The notes under the pieces are model-generated. The model did not search any database and was not told the DNA's origin. It saw only the letters and a program-made list of their open reading frames with translations. Positions 42,902-51,471 of a DNA stretch of 64,000 nt are shown here, in pieces. The number at the start of each line of letters is the position of its first letter. Position 1 is the first letter of the stretch. The DNA comes from Croceimicrobium sp965228705 (GTDB taxonomy: Bacteria; Bacteroidota; Bacteroidia; Flavobacteriales; Schleiferiaceae). The translations under genes were made by a program, and so were the position numbers. The stretch covers positions 3,534,001-3,598,000 of the forward strand of contig NZ_OZ245832.1 of NCBI RefSeq assembly GCF_965228705.1, read 5' to 3'.

Positions 42902-44239
42902 TTGGACCCCGAACCGTCGAGTTTACTTTTCCTTAGCGATATCCTTCAACCCTTTACTTTGGACCTGCTCTTTCCGCTGGTTCTGCTTTTAATCCTGCTT
43001 TTAGGTTCCGCTTTAGTGAGCGGCTCTGAAGTAGCATTTTTCTCAATCACTCCCCGCGATATTGACGAAATAAAGGAGCGTAAACACCCGCGCTTGGACA
43101 CGCTTACGGAACTATTGGATCATCCGAAAACCCTCTTAGCAACAATCCTTATCGCCAATAACTTTATAAATGTGGGGATCGTAATCCTCTCCAAGTTTTT
43201 AAGTGATGCGCTGTTTGATTTCAGTGCCAATGAGCAATTAGGGCTAATCTTTCAGATCGGGGTAATCACTTTCCTGATTTTATTATTCGGGGAAGTTTTA
43301 CCTAAAGTATATGCAACAAAGAATAGTACAGGATTTGGCTTAATCATGTGTGGACCTATGTTTGTCCTGCGCAGATTGTTCCGTCCGGTGAGTATTCTTT
43401 TAGTTCGTTCCACCGGCTTTTTCGAAAAGCGATTGCAAACGCGCTCCGAAGCTTTGTCGGTAGACGATTTAAGTCAGGCTCTGGAAATTACCAGTAATGA
43501 AGAAAGTCCACAAGAAGAGCAGAAGATCTTAGAAGGTATTGTCAAATTTGGCTCTACCAATGTAAAGCAGATTATGAAGCCTCGAATGGATGTGGTTTCT
43601 CTGGATCAGAATTCTACCTATCCGCAAGTGATGGAGGTGATTTTGAGCAGCGGCTTTTCGCGGATCCCGATTTATGAAGAAAGCTTCGATCAGGTAAGAG
43701 GTATTCTCTACATCAAGGATCTGCTTTCCCATATTGAGGCTGGGGATGATTTCCAATGGCAAAGCTTATTGCGTGAGCCCTTCTTTGTGCCCGAGAATAA
43801 AAAGATCGACGACCTTCTGCGTGAGTTTCAAGATCGTAAAATCCACTTGGCTATTGTAGTGGATGAATATGGAGGTACTTCTGGGATCGTAACCCTGGAG
43901 GATATTATTGAAGAAATTGTAGGAGAAATTAGCGATGAATTTGATGAGGAGGAACTTTTTTACTCCAAGCTCGATGATCGCAATTATGTATTCGAAGCGA
44001 AGATTCACCTCACCGACTTCTTTAAAGTTATCGGTGCGGTAGAAAGTGATTTCGAAGACTTTTTGGATGAGGCCGAAACCTTGGCCGGCTTGCTCTTGGA
44101 AGTAGCCGGTAAATTTCCTGAGAAAAACGAGGAGATCGACTACAAGCATTATCGCTTTAAAGTAGAAAGCCTGGACGGTCGCCGCATGAAACGCATCAAG
44201 GTAAGCTTGATGGAAAAGCAAGGAGATGAAGAAGCTTAA
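42902..44239 (+). CDS. gldE: Gliding motility-associated protein GldE (CNNM/CBS/CorC-HlyC family)
   Basis: This 445-residue inner-membrane protein starts at TTG 42902. An N-terminal CNNM-like membrane domain (LLFPLVLLLILLLGSALVSGSEVAFFSI; further helices near residues 80-100 and 115-135) is followed by two CBS motifs (IMKPRMDVVSLDQNSTYPQV, IHLAIVVDEYGGTSGIVTLEDIIEEIVGEI) and a CorC_HlyC domain (AETLAGLLLEVAGKFPEKNEEI). Homologues are linked to Mg2+ transport or sensing. In Flavobacterium, gldE sits next to gldD and is a multicopy suppressor in gliding mutants; GldD is needed for gliding and T9SS. gldD overlaps its end by 14 nt. Confidence 0.92.
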   Translation: MDPEPSSLLFLSDILQPFTLDLLFPLVLLLILLLGSALVSGSEVAFFSITPRDIDEIKERKHPRLDTLTELLDHPKTLLATILIANNFINVGIVILSKFLSDALFDFSANEQLGLIFQIGVITFLILLFGEVLPKVYATKNSTGFGLIMCGPMFVLRRLFRPVSILLVRSTGFFEKRLQTRSEALSVDDLSQALEITSNEESPQEEQKILEGIVKFGSTNVKQIMKPRMDVVSLDQNSTYPQVMEVILSSGFSRIPIYEESFDQVRGILYIKDLLSHIEAGDDFQWQSLLREPFFVPENKKIDDLLREFQDRKIHLAIVVDEYGGTSGIVTLEDIIEEIVGEISDEFDEEELFYSKLDDRNYVFEAKIHLTDFFKVIGAVESDFEDFLDEAETLAGLLLEVAGKFPEKNEEIDYKHYRFKVESLDGRRMKRIKVSLMEKQGDEEA

Positions 44240-44786
44240 GCTGATCGTTTTAAGTGCCCTTTTCTTAGGTGCTTGTGAGGGTGATTATAGCCCTAAACCC
44301 AAGGGCTACTTTCGTATTGATATGCCAACAGCAGACTATCAGGAGTTTAATGGCGATTGCCCCTTTCATTTCGATTATAATAAAGTGGCGAGCCTAAAGG
44401 ATAAAGGTCGTTGCTGGTACGATATCAAATACCCCAGGCTTAAAGCTACTTTACAGTTAACCTATCGTCAGGTAACTGAGGATAATTTGGATACCTTGCT
44501 TTATGAAGGTCATGAATTGGCCTATAAGCATACGGTAAAAGCGGATGGAATTGATGAAAAACTCTATATCGATGAGCAAAAACGAGTCTATGGTTTGCTC
44601 TATCAGCTTAAAGGCGATGCTGCTACCAGCATGCAGTTTTTCATGACGGACAGTACGGATCATTTTTTACGCGGCGTACTCTATTATTACGCCAGCCCTA
44701 ATGCCGACTCCCTTAAGCCGGTGAACGACTTTATGCGGGGCGAAATGATTCGTATGATTGAAAGCCTCGAATGGGAAAACTCGTAA
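44226..44786 (+). CDS. gldD: Gliding motility lipoprotein GldD
   Basis: The product has 186 residues. The lipoprotein signal is MKKLKLIVLSALFLGAC with Cys17. The conserved family start follows at once: YSPKPKGYFRIDMPTADYQE, then CPFHFDYNKVA and CWYDIKYPRLKATLQLTY. The C-terminal half has MQFFMTDSTDHFLRGVLYYYASPNADSL, the most conserved GldD block. GldD is required for gliding and for T9SS assembly in Flavobacterium. That fits the several T9SS cargo proteins in this window. The gene overlaps gldE by 14 nt and the DUF2007 gene by 16 nt. Confidence 0.94.
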   Translation: MKKLKLIVLSALFLGACEGDYSPKPKGYFRIDMPTADYQEFNGDCPFHFDYNKVASLKDKGRCWYDIKYPRLKATLQLTYRQVTEDNLDTLLYEGHELAYKHTVKADGIDEKLYIDEQKRVYGLLYQLKGDAATSMQFFMTDSTDHFLRGVLYYYASPNADSLKPVNDFMRGEMIRMIESLEWENS

Positions 44787-45001
44787 GCATAGCGGAGTTC
44801 AATGGTGTAAATGAAGCCTATGTGCTTAAAAGCCGATTGGAGTCAGAAGGGATTGCTTGTTTCTTGACCAATGAAAACCTCAATAGTGTACTAGCCGGTA
44901 TTGGCTTCACGAAAGTAGTACTGCAAGTTCCACTAGAGGATAGTATTCGGGCTCTGGACATACTTTACGAAAACCCTATCGGCAGTCCTATTAATTTATA
45001 G
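44771..45001 (+). CDS. DUF2007-family small protein
   Basis: The 76 residues match the putative signal-transducing DUF2007 fold: VSIAEFNGVNEAYVLKSRLESEGIACFL, then a short variable part and KVVLQVPLEDSIRALDILYE. The fold is ferredoxin-like and of unknown function. The ATG lies inside the end of gldD (16-nt overlap), so it is translated with the gld operon. Its 3' end overlaps the convergent ctaA by 11 bp. Confidence 0.85.
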   Translation: MGKLVSIAEFNGVNEAYVLKSRLESEGIACFLTNENLNSVLAGIGFTKVVLQVPLEDSIRALDILYENPIGSPINL

Positions 45002-46028
45002 GAATTACCCTTCTACGGCCATTCAAAATCATTTTGATAAGGGCGTGACTTTGCAAGGCAAATAGCATTGATCCCAACAATAGATGGACCGGTTGTGCGA
45101 AATAAGGCATATCAAAATAGGCCAAAATCACGCCCACCAGAATTTCTAAAATCAGCACTACTAAAACGGCATTCCATTGCCAATAGCCCAATTGTAATTT
45201 GCGGTTTTGTTGCCAGAGCCAGAGGTTTAGAGCCAAAATTAAGATGGAGAAGCTTCTATGGATATAGAATATCAAATCCATATTATTCATCCACTCACCA
45301 CGGGCAATGCCACTTTGTTGTAGGCTGTCAATGGTTTCACGCACTTGAGTGCCAAGGCCAATCTGCACCAGACTGAGGATTAAAGCCAGGATGCTCCACA
45401 TTTTGAATTTGGAGGTATATGCAGAAGCTTCATCATTTTCTCTCTCTAAAAGACTGTTGAATACCAATAGGATCGCTACAATCAAAAGGGCGCCAATCAT
45501 GTGGATGGTGATGCTACCCGGGATTAAATTTCCGTCTACGACTAATTTACCCAACCAGGCTTCGAAACCTAACATAAAAAGACCTGCACCAGAGAGTACG
45601 GTATACCACCAATTTTGACGAATCAGCCCTAAACTCAGTACAAACATGAGAAGCATAGGTAGGCCCGATAAAGCACCGATCAAACGGTTGCCGTATTCAA
45701 TCCAGGTATGGGTAGGGTTAAATAGGGCATAATCATGGCGGGTATATTTCGCCCAGTTTTCAGGGTTGTATTCACTGCCACTGGTGAAATCCTCCACCGC
45801 ATAATAGAGGGCCTCATCCTTAATGATGATCTGCTTTTTATTGAAGTGGCTATTGGCTTTCCAATCGAGTTGACTGCGCTCAGTTGGAGGAATTAAATGA
45901 CCAAAACATTTGGGCCAATCGGGGCAACCCATACCTGAGCCACTCATTCGAACTACAGAACCCGCAATGATTACCAAAAAGATTAGAACAATCTCGATTC
46001 GCGACAGAATTAACAACCACTTTTTCAT
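44991..46028 (-). CDS. ctaA: Heme A synthase (COX15/CtaA)
   Basis: This integral membrane enzyme oxidises heme O to heme A for cytochrome aa3/caa3 oxidases. Its 345 residues form eight transmembrane helices. The N-terminal motif VVRMSGSGMGCPDWPKCFGH is diagnostic. Conserved His ligands are seen in CFGHLIPP, NPTHTWIEYGNRLIGA, ITIHMIGAL, FYIHRSFSIL and QPVHLLLGSM. An extracytoplasmic loop of about 50 residues lies between helices 1 and 2, usual in Bacteroidota. The -7 promoter element TAAATTTG ends only 4 bp before the ATG, so the mRNA may be leaderless. Confidence 0.95.
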   Translation of the reverse strand: MKKWLLILSRIEIVLIFLVIIAGSVVRMSGSGMGCPDWPKCFGHLIPPTERSQLDWKANSHFNKKQIIIKDEALYYAVEDFTSGSEYNPENWAKYTRHDYALFNPTHTWIEYGNRLIGALSGLPMLLMFVLSLGLIRQNWWYTVLSGAGLFMLGFEAWLGKLVVDGNLIPGSITIHMIGALLIVAILLVFNSLLERENDEASAYTSKFKMWSILALILSLVQIGLGTQVRETIDSLQQSGIARGEWMNNMDLIFYIHRSFSILILALNLWLWQQNRKLQLGYWQWNAVLVVLILEILVGVILAYFDMPYFAQPVHLLLGSMLFALQSHALIKMILNGRRRVIPIN

Positions 46029-46040
46029 GCCGCAAATTTA
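46029..46040 (-). promoter_or_regulatory. -7 promoter element abutting the ctaA start codon
   Basis: On the minus strand TAAATTTG (46040-46033) is followed by CGGC and then the ATG (46028). Transcription normally starts about 5-7 nt after this element, which would place the mRNA 5' end at or next to the start codon. Confidence 0.5.
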
Positions 46041-46067
46041 AGTCATGATTGTAGATAGAAGGATTCC

Positions 46068-46098
46068 AAAATAAAAGCGCTCCCGAAGGAGCGCTCAT
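46068..46098 (-). terminator. Rho-independent terminator after the small kelch protein gene
   Basis: AGCGCTCC and GGAGCGCT form a perfect 8-bp stem closed by a TTCG tetraloop when read on the minus strand, followed by TTTTATTTT. It lies directly after the stop codon at 46099. Confidence 0.9.
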
Positions 46099-47295
46099 TT
46101 ATTTTTTCCAAAATTTTTCGCGCTGTATCTGACCTTTATTGTCTTTCAATTCAAGGATATAAATAGCCGGAGGTAGATTGCTGAGGTTGATCTCCCCAGG
46201 GGCCTTTGTCCAGCCTTGCAGCAATTGCCCTTGTAAATTGTAAAGCTTTAATTCATTTTCAATCCAGGCTGGATTAATGCGAATAATGCCAGTACTGGGA
46301 TTGGGGTAAAAGAGGGAGGCTTCTTGCTTCAGCTCAGATAGACCGATACCATTGGTATTGAAAAAGTACTTGTACATGTCGGTGGGGAATGTCGAATTGG
46401 CTCGATCGAAACCACCAAAGAAATAGAGGGTATCACCAATAACAAATGATCCGGGAGCCCAGCGGCTAAAGCCAGGATGGGGATCCAGTTCCGTCCAGGT
46501 GTCGGTGCCAGATTCGTATTGCCACATTTCGCCTGTGCCCATAAAACTGTGATTGTCGCCATCGCCACTGAGTACATAACCATAGCCGGCATGGTCAAAT
46601 TGGGTTCCAGCTACTCGTGCTTCACCGGGAAAATTATTCATGCTTTGCCAGTTGTTATTCACAGTATCAAATCGATACCAATCATCATAAATGAAATTAC
46701 CTCCATGGCCCATTCCGGCATAAACTTCACCATTAGTGGCAAACATAAATGGGTGGTGGCGTGCCGGTCCGGGGATATCCGGTAATTGGGTCCAGCTGTC
46801 GGTAGGAATATCATAGACCCAAAAATCTTTGAGGTCTCCGGTATTATCATTACCTAATCCCAGGTAAATTTTGTCATTGGCGGCCATTAAAGCTGGATGC
46901 CGACGGCCAACACAGCCACAATCTGCTAATTGCGTCCATTGGTTATTGCTGGTGTCGAAACGCCAAAGGTCTTTGAAGTACTGACTACTACTAGCTCCGA
47001 AACCTAAATATCCATAGCCCTTATAACTAAGTCCAATAGCGAAGCCTCGTGCCCCGCCAGGAAAATCCGTGAGATTAGACCAAGTATCGGTTACCGGATT
47101 ATAGCGATAGGCATTATCGGTCTCGGCTCCAAAGCTGGATACCCCGGTTACAGAATATCCGTAATCGCCAATGGCAAAGGTTACCGGGTGGTGGATACCA
47201 TCGGGAATACCGCTAAGTGTTTCCCAGGTTTGACTCTGGGCTAGCAAGCCTGCAGAAAATAGTAATGCTGAAAATAGAGTAGTGGTGTTTTTCAT
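46099..47295 (-). CDS. Secreted kelch-repeat protein with T9SS C-terminal sorting domain
   Basis: The start at 47295 gives the signal peptide MKNTTTLFSALLFSAGLLAQ; the longer frame to 47358 adds 21 residues with no signal character. About six kelch blades follow, such as AYRYNPVTDTWSNLTDFPGGARGF, LWRFDTSNNQWTQLADCG, FWVYDIPTDSWTQLPDIPGPARHH and LYFFGGFDRAN. One full propeller is likely. The C-terminal 75 residues (EASLFYPNPSTGIIRINP, KLYNLQGQLLQGW, AIYILELKDNKGQIQREKFWKK) are a type A T9SS sorting domain. It is a smaller relative of the 1477-residue protein at 10.7 kb. It probably acts at the cell surface; its ligand is unknown. Confidence 0.92.
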   Translation of the reverse strand: MKNTTTLFSALLFSAGLLAQSQTWETLSGIPDGIHHPVTFAIGDYGYSVTGVSSFGAETDNAYRYNPVTDTWSNLTDFPGGARGFAIGLSYKGYGYLGFGASSSQYFKDLWRFDTSNNQWTQLADCGCVGRRHPALMAANDKIYLGLGNDNTGDLKDFWVYDIPTDSWTQLPDIPGPARHHPFMFATNGEVYAGMGHGGNFIYDDWYRFDTVNNNWQSMNNFPGEARVAGTQFDHAGYGYVLSGDGDNHSFMGTGEMWQYESGTDTWTELDPHPGFSRWAPGSFVIGDTLYFFGGFDRANSTFPTDMYKYFFNTNGIGLSELKQEASLFYPNPSTGIIRINPAWIENELKLYNLQGQLLQGWTKAPGEINLSNLPPAIYILELKDNKGQIQREKFWKK

Positions 47296-47403
47296 GGAAT
47301 GATAAACTTTTGGAATAGGGAAAGGTTCGAAAATAGGGCCCAAAGGCTCTGCATCCAAATAAGTTGATTGATAGCTATGTCTTTAGCAAGAATTGCCAGA
47401 ATG

Positions 47404-47430
47404 AAAAAAGCCGGCGCTAAGGCCGGCTTT
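47404..47430 (-). terminator. Rho-independent terminator after the TonB receptor gene
   Basis: AAAGCCGGC and GCCGGCTTT form a perfect 9-bp stem with a 6-nt loop; on the minus strand the stem runs into TTTTTTC. It lies 25 bp past the stop codon at 47455. Confidence 0.88.
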
Positions 47431-47454
47431 CGAATTATTTTATGGAGCAATGCT

Positions 47455-49866
47455 TTAAAACTTAAAGCGGGCGGCCAAAATGAAGTTACGTCCTGCTGCA
47501 ACCAAACCACTACTGTAGGGACGATAACGTTGATCGGTAATATTCTCGATCCCAGCGCTGATCGTCCAGGCTTCATTGAGCTGATAGCTCGATTTGAAAT
47601 TGAGGGTATACCAACCGGGAGAATAGGCATAGCCATCGGCATCGGTTTGATAGAGATAACTTTTTCCGGCCTCTTCGAAGTTGAGGTTTTCGGCACTCAC
47701 TTCGCCAGAAACCTGAATATTGGCCTCTAATCTTAAACCTTTATTCTCAAACTGGATACGACTTACTCCAAACCAAGGGGCAGCATGACGAGAAGGTCCA
47801 ACCACACCATCTTGATCTTCCTCTTCTCCTTTTTGCCAGTTAAACTGATTACGCCAGAACCAGGTTTGATTGTAGTTCCAATCTAAACCGATTTGCACGC
47901 CATATACCTGAGCACGGGCTGCATTCTGTACCGCCTGAATTTCGCTCAATTCACCATCGTAAAAGAGGCTGCTTTGTCCATTTAAAGTATAAGGTCGGCG
48001 CACCATAGCCTGATCTAAATAGGTGTAATAAGCGCTGGCATCCAGTTTAATGCTCTCCCATAATTGAGTGGCAGCACCAAACTCAGCATTGTTGGCATAT
48101 TCGGCTTTGAGATCAGGGTTCGGAACCACCACAATGGCGTCGCCCGAATCGAAGATCTTGCCAATATCATCCACATTGGGAGCCCGGAAAGCGGTTCCCA
48201 GATTTAAACGCCATTTCCAGTTTTCGGTAGGGCGAAATACAAATCCCAGGCTCCCTGTTACATTACCGGTATTAATCTCTGCTCTAGAGAAGGGTAAAGG
48301 ATAATAGGGCAGGTTATCGCTAAAATCGCTGTTGATGATAAAGTGATTGTATCGCAATCCTAATTGGGTGGTGAATTTTTGACTCATTTCCCATTCATGG
48401 TTTAGATAAGCCGCATAACTCGACCAATCCGACTGAGGATAGCGGGACGCAGCATTGCTAATATCTCCACTCATAATATCTTCTACGGTTCCGGTGGACC
48501 GCACATCATTGCGAATAGCTTCCAGTCCGTAAAAGAGTTTATGCGATTCGGAGATGCGCTTTTGGAGATCCAAATTCAAGGATAGGGCCTGCACATCTTC
48601 AATACGGTGATTGAGTTCCGTGCTGCCAAAATCACGATCATGGCGACTTTCTTCAAATACCTGCGAAGCGATCCTTAGGGTGGCGCCATCAGATAGTAAA
48701 CTGGATTTGCGGTAGTTTACTTCGAATTTGTTCATGGCCCAAACCTGAGGTCCGTAGTACCATTCAGCTGAACGAGGTAATCCATTTTTGGTTCGGATCA
48801 AGCGATCGTAACGATCGTAATCTCCGGTGCGAGAATACATAAAGCTGTATTCGAAATCCAGGTGACTGTTGGGGCGATAGCGCAGTTTTTGCAAAGTGTG
48901 AAATTGCTCAAAGCCGGTATTAAGCTGTAAAGTAGGGTCCGTATTGCGAATTACTACATCCTGGCTATCGATGCGCTGCACCGAAAAAGGTCGTAGCAAT
49001 TCATCCGAACCCTGCGAACCCATGCGTAAATCACCATAGCGATTGTAGCTAAAGCTTCCGCGCCAGGCGAGTTTTTCACTGCCTACATTATAATCTACAT
49101 GCTGACTTAATTCCTGATTCGCAGAGGAATATCGACTGTAAGCGGATCCATAAACCAGCAGGGCAGTATCGGTACTAAACTCCGGGCGAAGGGTATTAAA
49201 GCTCATCACTCCACCAATGGCATCTGAGCCATAGATCACAGATGCCGGACCAAAGAATACTTCACTGCGTTCGATAGCGAGGGGATCCAGAGATATTACC
49301 TGCTGTAAGTTTCCAGAGCGGAAAATGGCATTGTTCATCCGGATACCATCCACAGCAATTAGCAGGCGATTGGTGGCAAAGCCTCGAATCATGGGGCTAC
49401 CGCCACCTTGCTGGCTTTTTTGGATGAATACCTCACCGCTCTGGCCAAGTAAATCAGCAGCTGTTTGTGGACTTTGGAAATGAATGTCCCGACTTTTTAT
49501 ACTGCTGATATGGTAGGGCAGCTCTCGTGAGGATTGGCTCCAGCGAGAAGCGGATATTACTACTTGATCCAAAGCCATGGGTTTTGGATTCAATTTAACC
49601 AGGAAGCCTAAGTCTTGGATTTCCTGATAGGTCAAGGTCTTTTGGTGATAACCTAAAGCGCTAATGGTAATTTCTCTTCCTTTAAAGACGGTGATATCTA
49701 CCATTCCTTGATCATCCGTGTAAAGAGGGATCAAATGTTCCGCACGAATGCGCAGGATGGCATGTTCAATAGCCTCGCCTTCAACCGCATCCACCACTTT
49801 TAAGTTTTGTGCATAAAGAGCATTTCCGGCTATAATCGCTACAACCAGGCTCCATATTTTTTTCAT
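47455..49866 (-). CDS. TonB-dependent receptor, heme/hemoglobin-receptor-like
   Basis: This 803-residue outer-membrane receptor has a signal peptide (MKKIWSLVVAIIAGNALYA), a CarboxypepD_reg-like domain (about residues 22-95) and a plug domain with GGGSPMIRGFATNRLLIAVDGIRMNN, SGNLQQVISLDPLAIERSEV and GSDAIGGVMSFNT. This plug wording is typical of the TonB-dependent hemoglobin/transferrin/lactoferrin receptor family. The barrel ends in GLVAAGRNFILAARFKF, a proper C-terminal strand. The nearby ctaA also concerns heme, but they are separated by the kelch gene and terminators. An unknown gene lies 21 bp upstream on the same strand. The substrate is not proven. Confidence 0.88.
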   Translation of the reverse strand: MKKIWSLVVAIIAGNALYAQNLKVVDAVEGEAIEHAILRIRAEHLIPLYTDDQGMVDITVFKGREITISALGYHQKTLTYQEIQDLGFLVKLNPKPMALDQVVISASRWSQSSRELPYHISSIKSRDIHFQSPQTAADLLGQSGEVFIQKSQQGGGSPMIRGFATNRLLIAVDGIRMNNAIFRSGNLQQVISLDPLAIERSEVFFGPASVIYGSDAIGGVMSFNTLRPEFSTDTALLVYGSAYSRYSSANQELSQHVDYNVGSEKLAWRGSFSYNRYGDLRMGSQGSDELLRPFSVQRIDSQDVVIRNTDPTLQLNTGFEQFHTLQKLRYRPNSHLDFEYSFMYSRTGDYDRYDRLIRTKNGLPRSAEWYYGPQVWAMNKFEVNYRKSSLLSDGATLRIASQVFEESRHDRDFGSTELNHRIEDVQALSLNLDLQKRISESHKLFYGLEAIRNDVRSTGTVEDIMSGDISNAASRYPQSDWSSYAAYLNHEWEMSQKFTTQLGLRYNHFIINSDFSDNLPYYPLPFSRAEINTGNVTGSLGFVFRPTENWKWRLNLGTAFRAPNVDDIGKIFDSGDAIVVVPNPDLKAEYANNAEFGAATQLWESIKLDASAYYTYLDQAMVRRPYTLNGQSSLFYDGELSEIQAVQNAARAQVYGVQIGLDWNYNQTWFWRNQFNWQKGEEEDQDGVVGPSRHAAPWFGVSRIQFENKGLRLEANIQVSGEVSAENLNFEEAGKSYLYQTDADGYAYSPGWYTLNFKSSYQLNEAWTISAGIENITDQRYRPYSSGLVAAGRNFILAARFKF

Positions 49867-49887
49867 GATTTTTTAATTAAGGATTAT

Positions 49888-50436
49888 TCAAAAATTGACG
49901 GAGGTGAATAATCCCAATCGGGGAGGAGGGCTTAAATTTTGTAAGTGTGCACTACTCTCTGGATTGATCCATCGATCTACATGAAAGTCATATTCGGCGA
50001 AAGCCGTCCAAGCCAAAGGCCAATCCAGAAAGAAATTTTTAAAGTGGTCGATTAGGGCTATGGGGCAGTCCTCTTGTTCTGGGGGATGTTGTTTCAATAA
50101 TTGATGAAAGCGACGTTTCAATTCACTTTCGTCCTCATCGAGCCAAGCTAAAAGCTTAATTTGTCCTTGTTCTACCTCCAGGGCGATGAGGTCGTACTTA
50201 TGATCCTTCCAGAAAAATTCCGTTGCATTGTCCCAGTCGAGATTTTGATATTCCAGGGCTTCCAATAAGAATATCGTGCATTCTTCGGCAGGGATTCCGC
50301 TTTTAAAACGGGCTTTTAGCTCCTTCCTCAATTCTAAGCTGCGCCAGGAAAACAGGCTCAGGTTTAAAACAGAGGGGAGTATCAGGCTGAAAATCAGACT
50401 GGAAATGCCCAAATATTTGAGGAAGTATCGATACAT
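49888..50436 (-). CDS. Hypothetical protein with N-terminal membrane segment, upstream of a TonB receptor
   Basis: The start at 50436 gives MYRYFLKYLGISSLIFSLIL, a signal or anchor segment. The longer frame to 50502 would overlap the divergent transporter gene. The 182-residue product has an alpha/beta-looking body (EECTIFLLEALEYQNLDW, KYDLIALEVEQGQIKLLAWLDEDESEL, HFKNFFLDWPLAWTAFAEYD) and a Pro-rich tail. I do not recognise a family. The 21-bp gap to the TonB receptor makes co-transcription, and possibly a related envelope role, likely. Confidence 0.7.
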   Translation of the reverse strand: MYRYFLKYLGISSLIFSLILPSVLNLSLFSWRSLELRKELKARFKSGIPAEECTIFLLEALEYQNLDWDNATEFFWKDHKYDLIALEVEQGQIKLLAWLDEDESELKRRFHQLLKQHPPEQEDCPIALIDHFKNFFLDWPLAWTAFAEYDFHVDRWINPESSAHLQNLSPPPRLGLFTSVNF

Positions 50437-50492
50437 TCTATCTGGCAAATATAGCGGGGTCTGCGGCGCCAACAAATAGATACATTTGCGGC

Positions 50493-51419
50493 GTGAAAAC
50501 ACCGAAGATAAATCCTGCTCTGGCCTGGGCCATGTTTATTTTGCTAGCCTTGATTTGGGGCAGCTCCTTTATCCTGATGAAGCGTGGTTTGGAGAGCTTC
50601 GATTTTGCCCAAATAGGCATGCTGCGAATTGCCACGGCCTGGATTTTCACGGTAATTATTGCTTTTCGAAAATTTAAGCTTTGGAAGAAGGTAGATACCA
50701 TGCCCTCGGCCATTGTAGGCTATTTCGGGAATGCCATCCCTTATATCTTGTTTCCCTTGGCGGTAACCCGTTTAGATTCTTCCTTGGTGGGGATTTTAAA
50801 TTCTTTGGTGCCGCTTTTCACTTTGATTATTGGGTTGATCTGGTTTGGAGTACGGGTGCGTTGGATTGGTGTAACGGGGATTATTCTGGGTTTTGCCGGA
50901 GCTTTATGGTTACTATTGCCCGGTCTGCAAATTGATGCCGATAAGCTTGGCTTTGGGATTTACCCCATTATCGCTACAGTTTGTTATGCACTGAGTATTA
51001 ATACCATTAATTCCAAGTTGAAGGATTTGGATTCTTTGTCCATCACCCTTTTTAGTACTAGCACGGTGGGGCCATTGGCTTTGATCTATGTGTTCAGCAC
51101 CGACTTTCTGGAGATCATGCAATCGGATCCTAATGCCTGGCTTAATTTGGGTTATATCTCCATAATGGGGGTAGTGGGGACCAGTTTAGCGGTAATCCTC
51201 TTTAATTACCTCATTAAGGGAACCAGCTCTCTTTTTGCTGCCAGTGTTACTTATGCCATTCCTTTGGTGGCTCTACTTTGGGGTATTTGGGATGGCGAAG
51301 ATGTAGGTCCTGAGCATTTGGTGGGCATGCTCTTGATTTTAGCCGGGGTTTATCTGGTAAATCTTAAGGGCTCGCCGGCCGATCGTATTCGCAAGCGATT
51401 GGCAAAGAATCGTAAATAA
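50493..51419 (+). CDS. EamA/DMT-family transporter
   Basis: This 308-residue inner-membrane protein has ten transmembrane helices in two EamA halves. The first half opens ALAWAMFILLALIWGSSFILMKRGLES; the second starts near residue 160 (IYPIIATVCYALSINTINSKL) and ends ALLWGIWDGEDVGPEHLVGMLLILAGVYLVNL, the family-typical final pair. A basic tail (RIRKRLAKNRK) is cytoplasmic. DMT carriers export metabolites, often amino acids or nucleosides; the substrate cannot be told. The start is GTG 50493, 56 bp from the divergent neighbour. Confidence 0.92.
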   Translation: MKTPKINPALAWAMFILLALIWGSSFILMKRGLESFDFAQIGMLRIATAWIFTVIIAFRKFKLWKKVDTMPSAIVGYFGNAIPYILFPLAVTRLDSSLVGILNSLVPLFTLIIGLIWFGVRVRWIGVTGIILGFAGALWLLLPGLQIDADKLGFGIYPIIATVCYALSINTINSKLKDLDSLSITLFSTSTVGPLALIYVFSTDFLEIMQSDPNAWLNLGYISIMGVVGTSLAVILFNYLIKGTSSLFAASVTYAIPLVALLWGIWDGEDVGPEHLVGMLLILAGVYLVNLKGSPADRIRKRLAKNRK

Positions 51420-51420
51420 A

Positions 51421-51452
51421 AAAGCCGCCTCAAATTAATGAGACGGCTTCTG
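51421..51452. terminator. Bidirectional terminator between convergent genes
   Basis: AAGCCG-C-CTCA and TGAG-A-CGGCTT form an 11-bp stem with one mismatch. An A run before it serves as the T run on the minus strand. It ends both the DMT transporter gene and the M16 peptidase operon. Confidence 0.75.
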
Positions 51453-51471
51453 ATATCTTAAAACAGGCTTC

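Noticed and set aside
43766..44221. Minus-strand ORF of 151 residues inside gldE
   Set aside because: It is a shadow of gldE; the plus frame has CBS and CorC motifs throughout this stretch.
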